Source: Candidatus Terasakiella magnetica
Lineage (GTDB): Bacteria > Pseudomonadota > Alphaproteobacteria > Rhodospirillales > Terasakiellaceae
Direction of reading: 5' to 3'
Length of the DNA: 64,000 bases
Assembly (NCBI RefSeq): GCF_900093605.1
Contig: NZ_FLYE01000001.1
Span: forward strand, 646,784-710,783
Shown here: positions 25,714 through 34,548 of the stretch, piece by piece
Layout of the letters: the number at the start of each line of letters is the position of its first letter
Position numbering within the stretch: the stretch's first letter is position 1
Translations under genes and position numbers: made by a program
The notes under the pieces: model-generated
Database searches by the model: none
What the model was told of the DNA's origin: nothing
What the model saw: only the letters and a program-made list of their open reading frames with translations

Positions 25714-27399
25714 TTATTGCGCCGCGATATGTTTTTCTCGGTACTCTAAAAATTGTTCTACGGGAAACGGTTTTGCGTAATAATAGCCTTGGGCAATATT
25801 GCAACCAAGTTCCTTAATTTTATCCGCGGTCTCACTTGTTTCAATGCCTTCAGCAATAATGCGCAAATTCAATGCATGCCCCAAACGAATAACCGTTTCT
25901 ACAATCGCTAAATCAGTTGGATCTTCCAGACAGTTTTTGACGAAAGACTGATCAATTTTCAATTTATTAATTTTGAAAAGCTTTAAGTAGCTTAACGAGG
26001 AATGCCCCGTGCCAAAATCATCAACCGCGATGGTAAAACCGTGCTCATTAAGATCGGCGAGTGTCTTGGCTGCATCATCTACATTTTGCATGAGTGCCGT
26101 TTCCGTAATTTCCAACTCCAGCATATTGGCCGCAACATTATATTGACGCAAAATACCAATCAGATAGCCGGAAAAATTATCTTTTGTCAGCAAAGCCGCA
26201 GAAATATTAACCGCTAGCTTCACGTCTTCAACGCCATTTTCTTTCCAATAAGAAAGCGTGCGACAGGCTTGATTAAGCGACCAATCTGTTAGATCAACAA
26301 TAAGCCCTAATGCCTCTGCAATGGGAATGAACTCTGCAGGGGAAATATAGTTACCTTTTTTCGTAGGCCAACGAATGAGGGATTCTGCCCCAATAATTTG
26401 CCCTGTGGACATATCAAACTGAGGCTGCACCACCATGCGAAACGGCATTTCATCCACGGCTTCATGAAGCCTTTGCCCAATATCCGTGCGATAGCGCATA
26501 CGCTCCCCAAGTGCGGGGTCATAAACAGCAAAACTGTCTGAAGGATTACCTGTTGCTAAGTGAAGCGCAATATCCGCACGCTCAATAAATTCCGATGATG
26601 TTTTTGCACTTGCAGGCAGGTCACTTATGCCAACCAATCCATCTGAGTAAATATTACCCTGTGGGCTTGGTAAAGGTGCGCGAATACAGTTGAATATATC
26701 CTCTGCCGCTTGATGGATATCAACAGTTTCATGGGCAGGTATTTGATAATGAACACTTAATTGCCAGGGTCCCGTTGAATAGACACTACTACCAAGCGGG
26801 AGTTTTTCAATTAAGCGACGGCCATAGCCCTGAACGAAAGATCGAATAACCCTATGGCTAAAGGTTCCGATAAGTTCTTTTAAGCCCCACACATCGACCA
26901 TCGCTAAATAGCCATGAACAGTTTGGCTCGAGATCATTTCATTTAAGCGCTTATGTAAGAAAGAACGATTTGGCAAACCCGTTTCAGAATCAAAGTAAAG
27001 GAGTTTAACCCGTTCAGAATCACTTTCTTTATCATGGGATAAATCTTTAAAAATAAAGAGGATCTCTTCATTCTCGACATCTGTTTGAGCATGGGTGCGC
27101 AAAAGCACAAAGAAGGTATCGCCACTACGATTGAGCGCAAAGGTTTCTCGTTCTTTATCCATACGCGATACGAGTGAGGAAAAGCTTTTATCTTTTGAAA
27201 ATTGCTTAAAGCTGGTGTCATAATCAGGAAAAAGCATCGCAACCTGTCGGCCAATGACTTCATCCTTGCCATAACCAAACATGGTCTCAGCCGCTTTATT
27301 AAAATCTTGAATTTGCCCTAAAGCATCTGTTGTGATCACAGCATCAAATGACAGCTGAGAAATTCTATGCGCAGCTGATTTTTGATCTACATTTACCAC
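25714..27399 (-). CDS. PAS-(degenerate GGDEF)-EAL protein, predicted c-di-GMP phosphodiesterase
   Basis: About 561 residues, no membrane segment. A PAS domain (DAVITTDALGQIQDFNKAAETMFGY) is followed by a GGDEF-type fold that has lost its active site: the GGDEF loop reads STGPWQL. The EAL domain looks active: AESLIRW in place of EALLRW, LAVNISA, LEITETAL, AVDDFGTGHSS, KIDQSFV and AEGIET. It probably hydrolyses c-di-GMP, with the dead GGDEF as a regulatory domain. The GTG at 27399 has AGGG 8 nt upstream; the frame can be extended to a GTG at 27432. It follows the tRNA-Arg gene on the same strand. Confidence 0.88.
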   Translation of the reverse strand: MVNVDQKSAAHRISQLSFDAVITTDALGQIQDFNKAAETMFGYGKDEVIGRQVAMLFPDYDTSFKQFSKDKSFSSLVSRMDKERETFALNRSGDTFFVLLRTHAQTDVENEEILFIFKDLSHDKESDSERVKLLYFDSETGLPNRSFLHKRLNEMISSQTVHGYLAMVDVWGLKELIGTFSHRVIRSFVQGYGRRLIEKLPLGSSVYSTGPWQLSVHYQIPAHETVDIHQAAEDIFNCIRAPLPSPQGNIYSDGLVGISDLPASAKTSSEFIERADIALHLATGNPSDSFAVYDPALGERMRYRTDIGQRLHEAVDEMPFRMVVQPQFDMSTGQIIGAESLIRWPTKKGNYISPAEFIPIAEALGLIVDLTDWSLNQACRTLSYWKENGVEDVKLAVNISAALLTKDNFSGYLIGILRQYNVAANMLELEITETALMQNVDDAAKTLADLNEHGFTIAVDDFGTGHSSLSYLKLFKINKLKIDQSFVKNCLEDPTDLAIVETVIRLGHALNLRIIAEGIETSETADKIKELGCNIAQGYYYAKPFPVEQFLEYREKHIAAQ

Positions 27400-27530
27400 G
27401 TTAATCGCCCTAAAAAACCTACTAATCCCCACATAAACTAATAGTAGAAAAAACCATTCCCCTCAATCCTAAATAACGATCATAAGGAAAAAACTTCAAA
27501 CTCATAACGTAAGGGAATATTTCAAGCAGA

Positions 27531-27607
27531 TGGCGCACCCTAGAGGATTCGAACCTCTGACCTTCGCCTTCGGAGGGCGACGCTCTATCCAGCTGAGCTA
27601 AGGGTGC
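27531..27607 (-). tRNA. tRNA-Arg (CCG)
   Basis: A 77-nt cloverleaf on the minus strand: acceptor GCACCCT paired with AGGGTGC, D-arm GCTCAGCTGGATAGAGC, anticodon loop CTCCGAA (CCG), T-loop GGTTCGAATCC, encoded CCA. Confidence 0.96.
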
Positions 27608-27629
27608 AGCTCTTAGGTTTACGGCGCGC

Positions 27630-27658
27630 ACCATACAAGAGGCTTATGACCACGTAAA
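27630..27658 (-). promoter_or_regulatory. Promoter-like sequence for tRNA-Arg
   Basis: On the minus strand TTTACG (27653-27658) and TATGGT (27630-27635) are 17 nt apart and lie 23 nt before the tRNA. Weak consensus match, supported mainly by position. Confidence 0.35.
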
Positions 27659-27769
27659 GAGAACGATTTAAGATTTTTTATCTTTTTGCGCTGTCTGACT
27701 TGCCCGTAAGGCTAAAGACCACTACTCTATTTTTAACGATAATTTATAAATGACTTAAAACAGGGTCAA

Positions 27770-29653
27770 ATGTCAGACTACACAGGCTTTAAAGAATTAA
27801 CGCCGGAAACGATGCTGATCGTTCAAGCCCTTGACCAGTTGGATCAAGGCTTCAGTATTTTTGATGCTGATCTCAAACTTTGCCTGTTTAACAAACATTT
27901 TCAAAGCCTGTTTAAATATCCTGATGATTTCCTTCAAATCGGCATGCCCATTGAAAAAATCATCCGCTATAACCTTGAGCATAGCAAACACCCCCATGCA
28001 AAAGAAGAACTTCTGCTCAAGCAACGCTTAGAGCATATCAAAGAAAAAACCACAGAAAACATCATACGTATGCGCCCCAATGGCATTGTTGTGTCAATAG
28101 CCACAGCCCCCCTGCCCAATGGGGGAATTGTGGCGACCTATAAAGATGTAACAGAAACCTATAATGCCAAAAAAGAGCTGGAAAAACGCGAAGCCCAATT
28201 TCGAGGTTATCTAGAACTCAGCCCCGTGGGCGCAACCCTTGTTGATCTTAATGGTAATATTCAATATGCCAACACACGCTTGATGAAGATGTTTGGCTAC
28301 AGCCTTGAAGAAATCAACGATGTCAGCGTTTTAGATTTCTATGCCAATCCTGATAGCCGCGTTGAATTGCTCGCCTCTCTTCAAGCCAATCAAGGGCCAG
28401 CCACTTTTCGTTTTTTGGGCAAAAAGAAAGATGGGTCCACCTTCCCCATGGTCCTCACCTCTCAGATTGTCGAGTTGGATGGCAGCAAGAAAATTTTCAG
28501 CTGGCTAATTGATATTTCCGATATTACCGAAGCCACAAAAACCATTCAGCATTTAAGTGAACAGAATAAACTTATTCTTTCTGCTGCTGGCGCTGGTATT
28601 CTTGGGGTTGATAATCATAATATCATTCAGTTTATTAACCCGGCCGCAGCCCAGCTGTTAGGCTATGGCACGGATGAGCTCAAAAACAAATCTCTCTTTA
28701 ATCTGATTGATGATGAAGAGGTTTTGCCGGATCAATATATAGACGATCCCTATATTGCCGAAAGCGAAATTCGCTGTAAATCAGATCGCAAAATCCCTGT
28801 TAAATTCACCATCTCGCCCATCAAAAATGAAGAAGGCACCAGCGGTAAGGTATTTGTATTTGACGATATTTCTGATCGCATTGCCGCAGAAGAAGTCTTG
28901 CGCCAAGCCATGAAAGATATTGAAGCCACCAGTCAGGCCAAGTCGCACTTTCTCTCAACCATGAGCCATGAGCTGCGCACCCCGTTAAATGCCATCCTCG
29001 GTTTTGCACAAATTCTTTCAGGCAATTCTGAGAAAAACCTGACAGGACAGCAACTCACCTTTGTTGATCATATGTTTAAAGCAGGTGAACACCTTCTTAA
29101 GCTGATCAACGAAGCCATTGATATTGCCGCCATTGAAAGCGGCAAAGTCAGCCTGTCAATGCAATCCATTGAAGTCACTGAAGTCTTCAAACTCTGCATC
29201 AATCAAAATCTGGAGTTCGCTGAAAAGAACGACGTCCGCTTGAATATTAAAAGCACGACTAAAGAAAAACTCTATGTGATTGCCGATCAAGCACGCCTGC
29301 AACAAATCCTGATGCACCTTATTTCCAATGGCATTAAATACAACCGCAAAGATGGACAGGTCAGCCTAGAATGTGAACGCACTGATAATGACAAAATCCG
29401 CATCAAAGTCAGCGATACGGGCATTGGCATTTCAAACAGCGAACAACTGGATATTTTTGAACCCTTTAACCGCCTTGATATCCATACAAAAGAGATTGAA
29501 GGCACAGGACTGGGGCTTACAATATGTCGCCACCTTACTCAACTTATGGGTGGGCAAATTGGATATACAACAACAAAAAATAAAGGCAGTTGTTTCTGGA
29601 TTTCCCTGCCCTGCTCAGATGAAAATACTCCCCTTATTATCAAAGACATCTGA
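27770..29653 (+). CDS. Cytoplasmic PAS-PAS-PAS histidine kinase
   Basis: A 627-residue soluble kinase. An N-terminal PAS_7-type domain (ALDQLDQGFSIFDADLKLCLFN, ending GGIVATYKDVTE), a second PAS (about 145-265), a third PAS (about 270-385), HisKA with LSTMSHELRTPLNAILG, and HATPase (HLISNGIKYN, DTGIGI, GTGLGLT). No receiver is attached. The next gene on the same strand, 110 nt away, encodes a receiver-HD-GYP protein, the obvious phosphoacceptor, so the pair would couple an intracellular cue to c-di-GMP breakdown. The ATG at 27770 lacks a strong ribosome site. Confidence 0.88.
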   Translation: MSDYTGFKELTPETMLIVQALDQLDQGFSIFDADLKLCLFNKHFQSLFKYPDDFLQIGMPIEKIIRYNLEHSKHPHAKEELLLKQRLEHIKEKTTENIIRMRPNGIVVSIATAPLPNGGIVATYKDVTETYNAKKELEKREAQFRGYLELSPVGATLVDLNGNIQYANTRLMKMFGYSLEEINDVSVLDFYANPDSRVELLASLQANQGPATFRFLGKKKDGSTFPMVLTSQIVELDGSKKIFSWLIDISDITEATKTIQHLSEQNKLILSAAGAGILGVDNHNIIQFINPAAAQLLGYGTDELKNKSLFNLIDDEEVLPDQYIDDPYIAESEIRCKSDRKIPVKFTISPIKNEEGTSGKVFVFDDISDRIAAEEVLRQAMKDIEATSQAKSHFLSTMSHELRTPLNAILGFAQILSGNSEKNLTGQQLTFVDHMFKAGEHLLKLINEAIDIAAIESGKVSLSMQSIEVTEVFKLCINQNLEFAEKNDVRLNIKSTTKEKLYVIADQARLQQILMHLISNGIKYNRKDGQVSLECERTDNDKIRIKVSDTGIGISNSEQLDIFEPFNRLDIHTKEIEGTGLGLTICRHLTQLMGGQIGYTTTKNKGSCFWISLPCSDENTPLIIKDI

Positions 29654-29763
29654 GCATTTAATAAAATTTTCTTTATTATTAAGAAAGTCTTTTGGCAAGA
29701 CCATGACAGGTGTGCTAGAAACTTAGGCAAGTATTAAAAAACGACGGCGCCAGGGAGAGCCGG

Positions 29764-30846
29764 ATGGCTGTAGAGATAAAGACCCTTAAAGATTCAAAAA
29801 TTCTTGTTGTTGATGACAATCCTTCCAACGTTTTGTTGCTGGAAGCTTTGTTGCAGCAAGAAGACTATCATAATATCAGCAGCACAACCGACCCGACCCA
29901 AGTCAGAAGCCTGCATGAAGAAAATGACTTTGACCTGATCCTCCTTGATATCCAGATGCCGCGCATGAACGGGTTTGAAGTGATGGAACAGCTCAAAGAA
30001 CATCATGCCCAAGATGACTATCTGCCCGTTCTGGTTCTCACCGCACAAACCGATATGGAAACACGCCTGCGCTCGCTTGATCTGGGTGCACGTGATTTTG
30101 TGACCAAACCTTTCCAGCATGCTGAAGTGCTGCAACGTATTCATAACTCGCTTGAAATTCGCCATCTCTATAAGCAGCAAAAAGAATATAGCCACACATT
30201 GGAAGAAAAAGTCCATGAAGCAACGGCTGAGCTGAGAAAATCCCAGCTGGATATTATTCGTTGCCTTGGTCGTGCAGGTGAATATCGCGATAATGAAACA
30301 GGTGAACATGTTATTCGCATGTCAAAATCCTGTCAGGCACTTGCTCTTGCCTGTGGCCTTTCTGAGCGCCATGCCGAACAGATCCTTTATGCCAGCCCCA
30401 TGCATGATGTGGGCAAGATCGGCATTGCGGATAATATCTTATTGAAGCCGGGCAAACTCACCCCTGAAGAATGGAAAACCATGCAAACCCACGCACAGTT
30501 GGGTGCAGGTATTTTAGCCGATAATGAGTCTGAAACAGTCCAACTGGCGCGCACCATTGCACTATCACACCATGAAAAATGGGATGGTACAGGCTATCCT
30601 AATGGATTGAGTGGCGAGGACATTCCAATGGAAGGTCGAATTGCTGCAATCTGTGATGTCTTTGATGCACTCACCTCCTGGCGACCATACAAAAAAGCAT
30701 GGACGGTTGATGAAGCCATTGCATTTCTAAATGAAAATGCAGGTACTCATTTTGACCCGAACCTTGTGCCAAAATTTGTTGAGATTTTACCGCAAGTTCT
30801 GGAAATCCGTGACGAGCACCAAGATACAATCCAAGAAGCTGTTTAA
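29764..30846 (+). CDS. RpfG-like response regulator: receiver + HD-GYP c-di-GMP phosphodiesterase
   Basis: A 360-residue protein. The receiver (1-120) has VVDDNPSN, LLDIQMPRMNG and FVTKP. A helical linker (YSHTLEEKVHEATAEL) leads into an HD-GYP domain: HVIRMSK, MHDVGKIGIADNILLKPG, HHEKWDGTGYPNGLSGEDIP. All metal and GYP residues are present. HD-GYP enzymes degrade c-di-GMP to GMP or pGpG. The gene has GGGAGAGCC just before the ATG and follows the PAS kinase at 27770; a DUF3572 gene starts 3 nt after its stop. Confidence 0.92.
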   Translation: MAVEIKTLKDSKILVVDDNPSNVLLLEALLQQEDYHNISSTTDPTQVRSLHEENDFDLILLDIQMPRMNGFEVMEQLKEHHAQDDYLPVLVLTAQTDMETRLRSLDLGARDFVTKPFQHAEVLQRIHNSLEIRHLYKQQKEYSHTLEEKVHEATAELRKSQLDIIRCLGRAGEYRDNETGEHVIRMSKSCQALALACGLSERHAEQILYASPMHDVGKIGIADNILLKPGKLTPEEWKTMQTHAQLGAGILADNESETVQLARTIALSHHEKWDGTGYPNGLSGEDIPMEGRIAAICDVFDALTSWRPYKKAWTVDEAIAFLNENAGTHFDPNLVPKFVEILPQVLEIRDEHQDTIQEAV

Positions 30847-30849
30847 TCC

Positions 30850-31128
30850 ATGAAACAGGAACAGGCAGAGGTGATTGCACTACAGGCGATCACTTTTATC
30901 AGCAGCGAAGAACGCGCGCTTCATGGCTTTCTTGCACAATCAGGGGCCGGGATTGATGACCTTCAATCCAACCTCACCGACCCTGCCTTCTTGGCTGGCA
31001 TTTTGGACTTTCTCTTATCAGATGAAAGTGCCTTGCTGGTTTTTTGTGAACAAGCTGAAATTGAACCACAATTGATTGTCAGTGCACGACGTGCCCTGCC
31101 CGGTGCTGAAAACCTTTGGGATGGTTAA
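30850..31128 (+). CDS. DUF3572 family protein
   Basis: A 92-residue acidic protein with the DUF3572 pattern: EVIALQAITFISSEERALHGFLAQSG, then ILDFLLSDESALLVFC. The family is restricted mainly to alphaproteobacteria; in several genomes it lies next to the cell-cycle regulators divK and pleD. Function unknown. Here it is 3 nt downstream of the receiver-HD-GYP gene, so it keeps company with a c-di-GMP regulator. Its last 4 nt overlap the end of the converging GGDEF-EAL gene. Confidence 0.85.
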   Translation: MKQEQAEVIALQAITFISSEERALHGFLAQSGAGIDDLQSNLTDPAFLAGILDFLLSDESALLVFCEQAEIEPQLIVSARRALPGAENLWDG

Positions 31129-33317
31129 CCCTTATCCTCAATCAACATCTGTCTGAACTTTTCAACGCTACATGGGCGCGAGAATAAGAAGCCTTGCACT
31201 TCATCACAGCCTTCGCGCGCTAAAAACGCACGTTGCAGTTCGGTTTCCACGCCTTCTGCTAACATGCGCAAACCAAGGGCACGCCCCAGCTCCAGCATAG
31301 CGCGTACAATAGCTTCGGCCTCTTTATTCCTACCAAGATCATCAACGAAAGCTTTATCAATTTTGATCATATCAAAGGGGAAGCGGCGCAAATAGGCGAG
31401 GCTGGAATAGCCAGTACCGAAATCGTCCATCGCCAGATGCACCCCCATATCGCGCAGCAAATCAAGGCTGTCTTCGGCTTTTTCAGGGTTGCGCATAACA
31501 AGATTTTCCGTCAGTTCCAACTCAATATTAAAACCGGGTTGACCAATCTCGCTATAGACCCGCGCCAAGGCTTCATGGATTTCATGATTTCTGAACTGAC
31601 GAGCCGATACATTGATTGAAATACGAAGTGTCTTGCCAATTTCTTCATGCCAATGCATGGCTTCTTTAGCAGCTTCTCTAAGCACCCATTCGCCAATATC
31701 CACAATCATGCTGGTTTCTTCAGCAATATGGATAAAATCAACCGGGTTAATCACCCCCTGTTCTGGATGGTGCCATCTTAACAGAGCTTCAGCGGCAATA
31801 ATCTTTCCCGTTGCCAGCTCAAAAATTGGCTGATAGACCAGCTCAAATTCCTGACGATCAATCGCTTTATGCAGATCATTTTCAATCTGTAAACGGCGCA
31901 TGGCTCGCTCTGTAAGGTCTTGCGTGAAAAAGCAGAAACTGCCTTTTTCCGTTGCTTTGGCAAGATACATAGCGCTGTCGGCATTTTTCATCAGCGTGTC
32001 AACGTCCGTGCCATCTTGGGGATACATGGCTACCCCCACACTACAGCCCACATGTAAGTCCTGCCCCTCATGGCAGTAGCTTGTGGCGACTTCTTCTGTT
32101 AAGCGCTGTACGATATCAGTGACATGATCTTCACTTTCAGGTGCAAACAATAAGACAACAAACTCATCCCCCCCCAATCGGGCAACCGTATCACCGCTGC
32201 GTACCGTATTGGAAATTTTACGCCCCGTTTCACAAATCAGTTGATCCCCGACATTATGGCCCAAGGTGTCATTAATCGTCTTAAAATTATCAAGATCGAT
32301 AAAGAGTAACGAAAGCAGGCGATTATCACGCCCCGCATGGGCAATGGCTTGTTTTAAACGATCGGTCAGCAGGTTACGGTTTGCAAGGCCTGTTAGCGCA
32401 TCATGATTTGCCTGAAATTCTAACTTGGCTTCATATTGCTTTTGATTGCTCACATCTTGCAATGTCTCCACCGCGCCAATGACACTACCATCATCTGAAT
32501 GCAGTGGTGCTGCGGTAAAATAAAGCCATTTTGGACCGGGTTTAAAGTTTGGGAAATAATCCGTTGCTTCCCAACCATCCGCAATCAAAGGAGACGCCGC
32601 CCAAATACCTTTATAATATTCACTGAGTTCTGAATATTTATGTTCCATGGCCAAATCAGCCAGCACGGGGCGTTCTTTATCGTAAAATGCTTTCCACTGG
32701 TCTTTGGTCCCCACGATATCTTCGGCCTTGGTTCCAATAATAGACTCACACGCCTTATTCCAGTGGGTCACCACATGTTCATCATTCAACACAAACATGG
32801 GGACCGGGCAGCCGTCCACCACTTCAGAAAGGATTTTCTGGTTTTTCTTTAAAGAGGCTTCTGAGCGTTTTTCCCTTGTGATATCACGCAATGTTTCAAC
32901 CGCACCAATGATCTCGCCATTGTCATCCTTTAAAAGCGCCGCTGTAAAGGAAAGCCATTTCCCCCCATCTGGAAAATGGGGAAAGAAGTCCTCTGCTTCC
33001 CATGCACCGTCAATAATTTCAGATTTGTGATATTTGCCTTTATAATGTTCTTCAATCCCCTTTTCCTGATCCTCAAGAACAAGGTCCGCCATCGTGGGGC
33101 GTTCTTCGGGGTAAAAAGGATGCCATGCCTTTTGGGTGCCAAGCATTTCCTCAGCACTCACACCAGTAACTTTTTCACAAGCCGCATTCCAGTGAATAAC
33201 CCGGTGGTCTTTATCAATTACAAATGTCGGTACAGGTGTACTCTCAACGACTTGAGAAAGAATGCCCGCACCTTTATTTTTCTGATCCAATATCTCTATC
33301 TCAGGCAGATTAGTCAT
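31125..33317 (-). CDS. PAS-PAS-GGDEF-EAL protein (both catalytic domains intact)
   Basis: A 730-residue soluble protein. Two similar PAS domains (about 15-145 and 160-290) share the segment for V.HWN.ACE and W..FY..ERP, so they arose by duplication. The GGDEF domain (about 300-460) has an intact RLGGDEFVVLL site. The EAL domain (about 475-720) has AAEALLRWHHPEQG, ISINVSARQF, LELTENLVM, MDDFGTGYSS, KIDKAFV and AEGVET. It can in principle make and break c-di-GMP. It converges with DUF3572 with a 4-nt overlap and diverges from the binding protein at 33568. Confidence 0.92.
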   Translation of the reverse strand: MTNLPEIEILDQKNKGAGILSQVVESTPVPTFVIDKDHRVIHWNAACEKVTGVSAEEMLGTQKAWHPFYPEERPTMADLVLEDQEKGIEEHYKGKYHKSEIIDGAWEAEDFFPHFPDGGKWLSFTAALLKDDNGEIIGAVETLRDITREKRSEASLKKNQKILSEVVDGCPVPMFVLNDEHVVTHWNKACESIIGTKAEDIVGTKDQWKAFYDKERPVLADLAMEHKYSELSEYYKGIWAASPLIADGWEATDYFPNFKPGPKWLYFTAAPLHSDDGSVIGAVETLQDVSNQKQYEAKLEFQANHDALTGLANRNLLTDRLKQAIAHAGRDNRLLSLLFIDLDNFKTINDTLGHNVGDQLICETGRKISNTVRSGDTVARLGGDEFVVLLFAPESEDHVTDIVQRLTEEVATSYCHEGQDLHVGCSVGVAMYPQDGTDVDTLMKNADSAMYLAKATEKGSFCFFTQDLTERAMRRLQIENDLHKAIDRQEFELVYQPIFELATGKIIAAEALLRWHHPEQGVINPVDFIHIAEETSMIVDIGEWVLREAAKEAMHWHEEIGKTLRISINVSARQFRNHEIHEALARVYSEIGQPGFNIELELTENLVMRNPEKAEDSLDLLRDMGVHLAMDDFGTGYSSLAYLRRFPFDMIKIDKAFVDDLGRNKEAEAIVRAMLELGRALGLRMLAEGVETELQRAFLAREGCDEVQGFLFSRPCSVEKFRQMLIEDKG

Positions 33318-33567
33318 GTTTTATCGTTATTTTACCAATCATCATGCGCAATCACTTAAAAAAGGACAAGGCTTAATTTTAAAGAAAGAGAGCCAAAAGT
33401 GATAATTACACACAACGATATGATGAAAAATTATATACAACCATTCTATCGTGCTTACCTAATGCTTCAATGCAATCTTATCGCGTGATTTTTAAGGATA
33501 TCCTTTGACAGGGGCTAAGGGCTTCATATTTAATAAAAGCAATGAAATAAAACAGGAAGGTGCATTC

Positions 33568-34545
33568 ATGAAATATTCCATAAAGACTTCATTCCATCTT
33601 CTCTTTGTACTTATTGCCTTAGGCTCATTGCTTACGTTTGGCTCAAAAAGCACTCTGGCTAAAGATACATTTATCATTGGTTTCTCCCAAGCTACCACGA
33701 CGGAGCCATGGCGTTTGCTGTTTAACCAAGAAGCACGTTCAGAAGCCGCAAAACATCCAAATGTGACTTTACTGGTCAGAAACGGGCAAGATAGCGTGCC
33801 TAAACAAGTCGCTGATATGGAAGAGTTCATCGCTCGCAAAGTCGATGCTATCCTCATTTCTCCTAAAGAAGCTGATGGCCTAACAGCAGTGGTCAACAAA
33901 GCCTTTAACGCTGGCATTCCGGTTTTCGTTCTTGACCGCGATATCAGCAATGACCACTACACCCAATTTATCGGTGGTGATAATATACTGATTGGGCGCA
34001 CAGCGGGGGCTTATGCGGTTGAGCTTCTGGGCGGTAGGGGCAAAGCCAAAGGAACGATTGTTGAGATTTGGGGCGGTATGAAATCAACACCGGCCCATGA
34101 TCGCCATAATGGTTTTTGGGAAGTCGTGTCAAAAGAAGCAGGCATCAAACTCCTGAACAAGGCTGAAGATGGCGACTGGAAACAGGATAAAGCCTATGAA
34201 ATTGCCGCAAATGCTATGGAGGCCCACGATAGAATTGATGTGATCTATGCCCATAACGACCCGATGGCCTATGGTGCCTATTTGGCTGCAAGTGATATAA
34301 AACGTGAAAAAGACATTGCTTTCATTGGGATTGATGCCATCCCCGGTGAAGGGGTTATGTGGGTGCATGAAGGTAAACTAGATGCAACTTTCCTTTATAA
34401 AACACCTGGTGCAGATGCAATCCGCCAAGCCCTGATGTTTCTTCAAGGCAAAGAAATTGATAAGCGCCTGACTTTACCCACACAACGCATTACATCCAAA
34501 AATGCCAAAGACATCCTTCTCAAACACAAGCTAATCAAGCCTTAA
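33568..34545 (+). CDS. Orphan sugar-type periplasmic binding protein (Peripla_BP_4/RbsB family)
   Basis: A 325-residue protein with a signal peptide (MKYSIKTSFHLLFVLIALGS, cleavage near TLA-KDTF). The fold is that of RbsB-like proteins: FIIGFSQATTTEPWR, VDAILISPKEADGLTAVVNKAFNAGIPVFVLDRDIS, then AHNDPMAYGAY and FIGIDAIPGEG. I chose the ATG at 33568 with AGGAAGG just upstream; the frame extends to 33505. No permease or ATPase follows. The next gene starts 3 nt after the stop and encodes a histidine kinase with a helical periplasmic domain, the same pairing as TorT with TorS. A sensory role is inferred; the ligand may be a sugar or a small osmolyte. Confidence 0.87.
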   Translation: MKYSIKTSFHLLFVLIALGSLLTFGSKSTLAKDTFIIGFSQATTTEPWRLLFNQEARSEAAKHPNVTLLVRNGQDSVPKQVADMEEFIARKVDAILISPKEADGLTAVVNKAFNAGIPVFVLDRDISNDHYTQFIGGDNILIGRTAGAYAVELLGGRGKAKGTIVEIWGGMKSTPAHDRHNGFWEVVSKEAGIKLLNKAEDGDWKQDKAYEIAANAMEAHDRIDVIYAHNDPMAYGAYLAASDIKREKDIAFIGIDAIPGEGVMWVHEGKLDATFLYKTPGADAIRQALMFLQGKEIDKRLTLPTQRITSKNAKDILLKHKLIKP

Positions 34546-34548
34546 GTA

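Noticed and set aside
29794..30309. 171-residue minus-strand frame opposite the receiver-HD-GYP gene
   Set aside because: It has no ribosome site or recognisable domain, and the plus-strand gene has intact catalytic motifs.
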